Part shown: positions 32,276-35,053 of the stretch, in pieces
How positions within the stretch are numbered: the stretch's first letter is position 1
Layout: the number at the start of each line of letters is the position of its first letter
Assembly: GCF_019249295.1 (NCBI RefSeq)
Contig: NZ_JAESDH010000036.1
Span: 1-35,053, forward strand
Direction: 5' to 3'
Origin: Alteromonas antoniana
GTDB taxonomy: Bacteria > Pseudomonadota > Gammaproteobacteria > Enterobacterales > Alteromonadaceae
Length of the DNA stretch: 35,053 nucleotides
Notes under the pieces: model-generated
Told to the model about the DNA's origin: nothing
The model's database searches: none
The model's input: the letters and a program-made list of their open reading frames with translations, nothing else
Position numbers and translations under genes: made by a program

Positions 32276-34897
32276 ATGCAATCACACTATGATGCTGAAC
32301 TGAAAGATACAGTACGCTACCTGGGAAAAACGCTTGGTGAAACGATCAAGGCGCAACTGGGACAAGAGTGGCTGGATAAGATTGAAACCATCCGAAAAGA
32401 CGGCAGATCATCCTACCAGGGAGATGCCGACCGCAGTGAAAATCTGAAAGAAATTTTCAAAAGCATGTCAGATGCCGATCTTCTTACCGTCGGTCGGGCA
32501 TTTGCACAATTTCTGAACCTCGGCAATATTGCTGAGCAGGAATATAACAGTGCAATGAATGTGGACGCATCTATCGATGCGCTATTTGAGCACCTTGATA
32601 AGGCAGAGCTAAGTGCGGAGAACGTGCAAAAAGCGGTGTCGAAGCTCAACATTGATTTAGTACTGACGGCGCACCCTACCGAGGTAACCCGCCGCACACT
32701 GATCCACAAGCACAAAGAATTATCCCGTTGTCTGAAAGAACTGCATCAGGACACGATTTCAGACGCCGAACGCGAAAAAGTAGAAACCCGCATTGCCGAT
32801 TTGATCGCGCAAGCCTGGCACACTGAAGAAATCCGCTCTGAACGCCCTACTCCCGTTGATGAAGCACGCTGGGGCTTCTCGGTTATCGAGAACTCGTTAT
32901 GGGAAGCGGTGCCTGACTTTTTACGCGAGTTAGACGATCGCCTGCAAAAAGACTATTCGGTGTCATTGCCGTTAGATGCCGCACCGGTTCAGTTTAGTTC
33001 CTGGATGGGCGGTGACCGCGACGGCAACCCGTTTGTTACCTCTAAGGTCACCGAGCAGGTGCTTTTGCTGGCGCGTAAGCGTGCAGCCAAACTCTTCACC
33101 ATGGACTTAGACCGTCTGCAGGTTGAATTGTCGATGTTCGATTGCAATGAAGAGCTTCGCAACCTCGTTGGTGATGTGAACGAACCTTACCGCGCGCTAC
33201 TGCGTCCGTTGGTTCGCCGCTTCGCCGCAACGCGTGACGGCATTGCCGACTATCTGGCCGGCAACTCACCAGATGACAGCGACTGGGTTGGCAGCAATGA
33301 CGAACTGTTAGAGCCGCTGCTGCTTTGTTACCGCTCACTATGTGACTGCGGCATGAAAGTGGTTGCCGATGGCATTTTGCTGGATACCATTCGCCGCGCA
33401 CGCTGTTTCGGTGTTCATCTGCTTAAACTGGATGTCCGCCAGGACTCAGAGCGCCATGCAGACGTATTCAGCGAGCTGACCCGCTACTTAGGTCTTGGCG
33501 ACTACGCGCAATGGAGTGAGGCCGACAAACAGGCGTTTCTGCTGCGTGAGCTAAGCTCTAAACGTCCGTTGTTCCCTGCCAAATGGGACGCCTCAGACGA
33601 TGTAAAAGAAGTGCTTGAAACCTGTCGCGTCATCGCGAAACACAGCGAGCACGGTTTCGGTATTTATATTATTTCAATGGCCAGTGAACCCTCTGATGTG
33701 ATGGCGGTACAGCTGCTGTTACAGGAGTCGGGCGTGTCATGGCCGATGCCGGTAGCGCCGTTGTTTGAAACACTGGACGACCTGAACAATTCACCAACCG
33801 TGATGCGTAAGCTGCTGTCGATTGACTGGTATCGCGGCTACGTGAAAGGCCAGCAATATGTGATGATCGGCTACTCAGACTCAGCCAAAGACGCCGGTGC
33901 TCTGGCTGCAGGCTGGGCACAGTATGAATCTCAGGAAGCGCTGGTTGCACTAGCTGATGAATTTGACGTTACCCTAACCCTGTTCCACGGCCGTGGCGGT
34001 ACGATTGGTCGTGGTGGTCTGCCAGCACATGCGGCAATTCACTCTCAGCCTCCGGGCTCACTGGACGGTGGTTTCCGGGTTACCGAACAAGGCGAAACTA
34101 TTCGTTATAAATTCGGTATGCCGCAACTGGCCAAACGTAGCTTAGGTATTTATACCAGCGCTATCATTGAAGCTATGCTGTTCCCGCCACCAGCGCCGAA
34201 ACAGGAATGGCGTGAGCTCATCACCAAGATGGCTGCCGCAGGTCGCGATAATTACCGCGGCACGGTACGTGAAGACAAAGACTTCGTGCCTTATTTCCGC
34301 GTGGCAACGCCGGAACAGGAGCTGGGTAAACTGCCGCTGGGCAGCCGTCCGTCTAAGCGTAAGCCTCAGGGCGGCATCGAGAGTTTGCGTGCTATCCCGT
34401 GGATTTTCGCGTGGGCACAAACCCGCCTGGTCTTGCCTTCATGGCTTGGCGTAATGCGCGCTATCGATAAGGTGAAGTCAGAGAGTGACGAGAAAGTGGT
34501 TGCAGAAATGTTCTCTGAATGGCCGTTTTATCGTTCGCGTCTGTCGATGCTGGACATGGTATTTCATAAGGCCGATCCGCGCATCAGTGAAGCGTACGAT
34601 GCCCGTCTGGTGCCGAATGAGTTAAAACATTTCGGTGAGGCGCTGCGAACTGAACTGAAAGACAGCATCGAGTCGCTTCTGGCGCTGACTGGCCAGAAAG
34701 GCATTATGGATAACGATCCGTCAGGTAAAGAGTCGATGGAGATCCGCGCCGCGTACCTTCAGCCGCTGCATTATCTGCAAATTGAGTTGCTGGAACGTAT
34801 TCGTGAAGCCGGAGAAGATGCACACAACACCACGCTTGAGCGCGCCATGATGGTAACCATTGCAGGTATCGCGATTGGTATGCGTAATACGGGGTAA
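32276..34897 (+). CDS. ppc: Phosphoenolpyruvate carboxylase
   Basis: The enzyme carboxylates phosphoenolpyruvate to oxaloacetate and so refills the TCA cycle. The 873 residues agree with bacterial enzymes (E. coli 883). The catalytic His133 is in 'VLTAHPTEVTRRT', the active-site loop 'FHGRGGTIGRGG' is present, and the C-terminus ends in the strongly conserved R-N-T-G. 'SWMGGDRDGNPFVT' (about 242-255) is also a family motif. An AGGAGG-type site (about 32264-32269) precedes the ATG. There is no disruption. It ends in a clear terminator. Confidence 0.97.
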   Translation: MQSHYDAELKDTVRYLGKTLGETIKAQLGQEWLDKIETIRKDGRSSYQGDADRSENLKEIFKSMSDADLLTVGRAFAQFLNLGNIAEQEYNSAMNVDASIDALFEHLDKAELSAENVQKAVSKLNIDLVLTAHPTEVTRRTLIHKHKELSRCLKELHQDTISDAEREKVETRIADLIAQAWHTEEIRSERPTPVDEARWGFSVIENSLWEAVPDFLRELDDRLQKDYSVSLPLDAAPVQFSSWMGGDRDGNPFVTSKVTEQVLLLARKRAAKLFTMDLDRLQVELSMFDCNEELRNLVGDVNEPYRALLRPLVRRFAATRDGIADYLAGNSPDDSDWVGSNDELLEPLLLCYRSLCDCGMKVVADGILLDTIRRARCFGVHLLKLDVRQDSERHADVFSELTRYLGLGDYAQWSEADKQAFLLRELSSKRPLFPAKWDASDDVKEVLETCRVIAKHSEHGFGIYIISMASEPSDVMAVQLLLQESGVSWPMPVAPLFETLDDLNNSPTVMRKLLSIDWYRGYVKGQQYVMIGYSDSAKDAGALAAGWAQYESQEALVALADEFDVTLTLFHGRGGTIGRGGLPAHAAIHSQPPGSLDGGFRVTEQGETIRYKFGMPQLAKRSLGIYTSAIIEAMLFPPPAPKQEWRELITKMAAAGRDNYRGTVREDKDFVPYFRVATPEQELGKLPLGSRPSKRKPQGGIESLRAIPWIFAWAQTRLVLPSWLGVMRAIDKVKSESDEKVVAEMFSEWPFYRSRLSMLDMVFHKADPRISEAYDARLVPNELKHFGEALRTELKDSIESLLALTGQKGIMDNDPSGKESMEIRAAYLQPLHYLQIELLERIREAGEDAHNTTLERAMMVTIAGIAIGMRNTG

Positions 34898-34944
34898 CGT
34901 TGCCGCCAGGCAACCAGGTCTGAATTAGCAGACTGTCATAAATA

Positions 34945-34970
34945 AAGGCTGGTTTCGACCGGCCTTTTTT
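34945..34970 (+). terminator. Intrinsic terminator after ppc
   Basis: A 9-bp stem (34945-34953 with 34958-34966, one G-T pair) is closed by the stable TTCG tetraloop and followed by a T run to 34970. Confidence 0.93.
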
Positions 34971-34978
34971 ATATTCTG

Positions 34979-35053
34979 TGTCCCGTCCTGAAATACGTAG
35001 ACATAAAGAGGACTTCTTTATGACAACTTCAAGTAATCAAAGACCTAAGCGCA
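34979..35053 (+). mobile_element. Probable left end of an IS3-like insertion sequence, cut by window edge
   Basis: The sequence from 34979 starts with TGTCCCGTCCTGAAATACG, which has the TG start and form of an IS terminal repeat. It leads after about 40 bases into a small open frame with a typical transposase-like N-terminus. It begins only 9 bases after the ppc terminator. The right end, the matching terminal repeat and any target duplication are outside the window, so the call is an inference. Confidence 0.45.
35020..35053 (+). CDS. Partial CDS, possible IS3-type transposase OrfA N-terminus
   Basis: Only 11 codons are visible (M-T-T-S-S-N-Q-R-P-K-R) before the window ends. GAGGA at 35008-35012, seven bases before the ATG, is a good ribosome binding site. 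The short basic start resembles IS3-family transposases that I recall from marine gammaproteobacteria, but 11 residues cannot prove it. Confidence 0.4.
   Translation, partial: MTTSSNQRPKR

Noticed and set aside
34977..35053. Complete IS element call with family assignment
   Set aside because: Only one end and 11 codons are visible, so only a tentative edge is reported.

Overview
The window looks like chromosomal DNA of a marine gammaproteobacterium of the Alteromonadales (Alteromonas/Salinimonas-like). The evidence is a complete sodium-pumping NADH:quinone reductase operon (nqrABCDEF with apbE and nqrM), FabV as enoyl reductase, FklB, a gammaproteobacterial-type PEP carboxylase, secreted S8 and S9 peptidases, a TRAP transporter and a PEP-CTERM-like protein. 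This assignment rests on protein families only. Gene density is high, most genes are intact, and many units end in clear stem-loop terminators. No tRNA, rRNA, CRISPR array or prophage was seen.

Layout. 1-1224: leader and a secreted or envelope protein with a PEP-CTERM-like tail. 1265-3588 (minus): YgjV membrane protein, a small CheW-like protein, tRNA methyltransferase TrmN6 and an atypical SDR. 3651-9212 (plus): dipeptidyl peptidase IV, a subtilisin-like protease with a PA insert, and an unrecognised membrane-anchored protein. 9366-9740 (minus): a bacterial PH-domain protein. 10061-14909 (plus): a tight four-gene operon with a PLP dehydratase, an exported YtcJ-like amidohydrolase, an APC amino-acid permease and a subclass B3-like metallo-beta-lactamase-fold protein. 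15018-15872 (minus): a second, different metallo-beta-lactamase-fold hydrolase. 16008-17353 (minus): dinB with a textbook LexA box, plus a DUF1653 gene. 17623-18726 (plus): a GST-like protein. 18940-26089 (minus): nqrA-B-C-D-E-F, apbE and nqrM, with a strong terminator between nqrF and apbE. 26681-27859 (minus): fabV. 28038-31043 (minus): TRAP transporter dctQ-dctM-dctP. 31423-32043 (minus): fklB. 32276-34897 (plus): ppc. 34979-35053: probable left end of an insertion sequence, cut by the window edge.

How the genes fit together. Na+-NQR builds a sodium gradient, ApbE attaches FMN to NqrB and NqrC, and NqrM helps build the iron site. TRAP transporters are typically Na+ symporters, so the nearby TRAP system would plausibly spend this gradient. 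The secreted peptidases, the amino-acid permease and the PLP dehydratase fit a peptide- and amino-acid-scavenging lifestyle. Several starts had to be moved: dinB to a TTG just below its LexA box, fklB to a GTG behind a strong ribosome binding site, and nqrA, the S9 peptidase and both metallo-beta-lactamase-fold proteins to internal ATGs.

I did not find a clearly undescribed system. The items most worth a second look are the dehydratase/amidohydrolase/permease/B3-like operon, the terminator in front of apbE, the palindrome and leader hairpin upstream of nqrA, and the IS edge after ppc.
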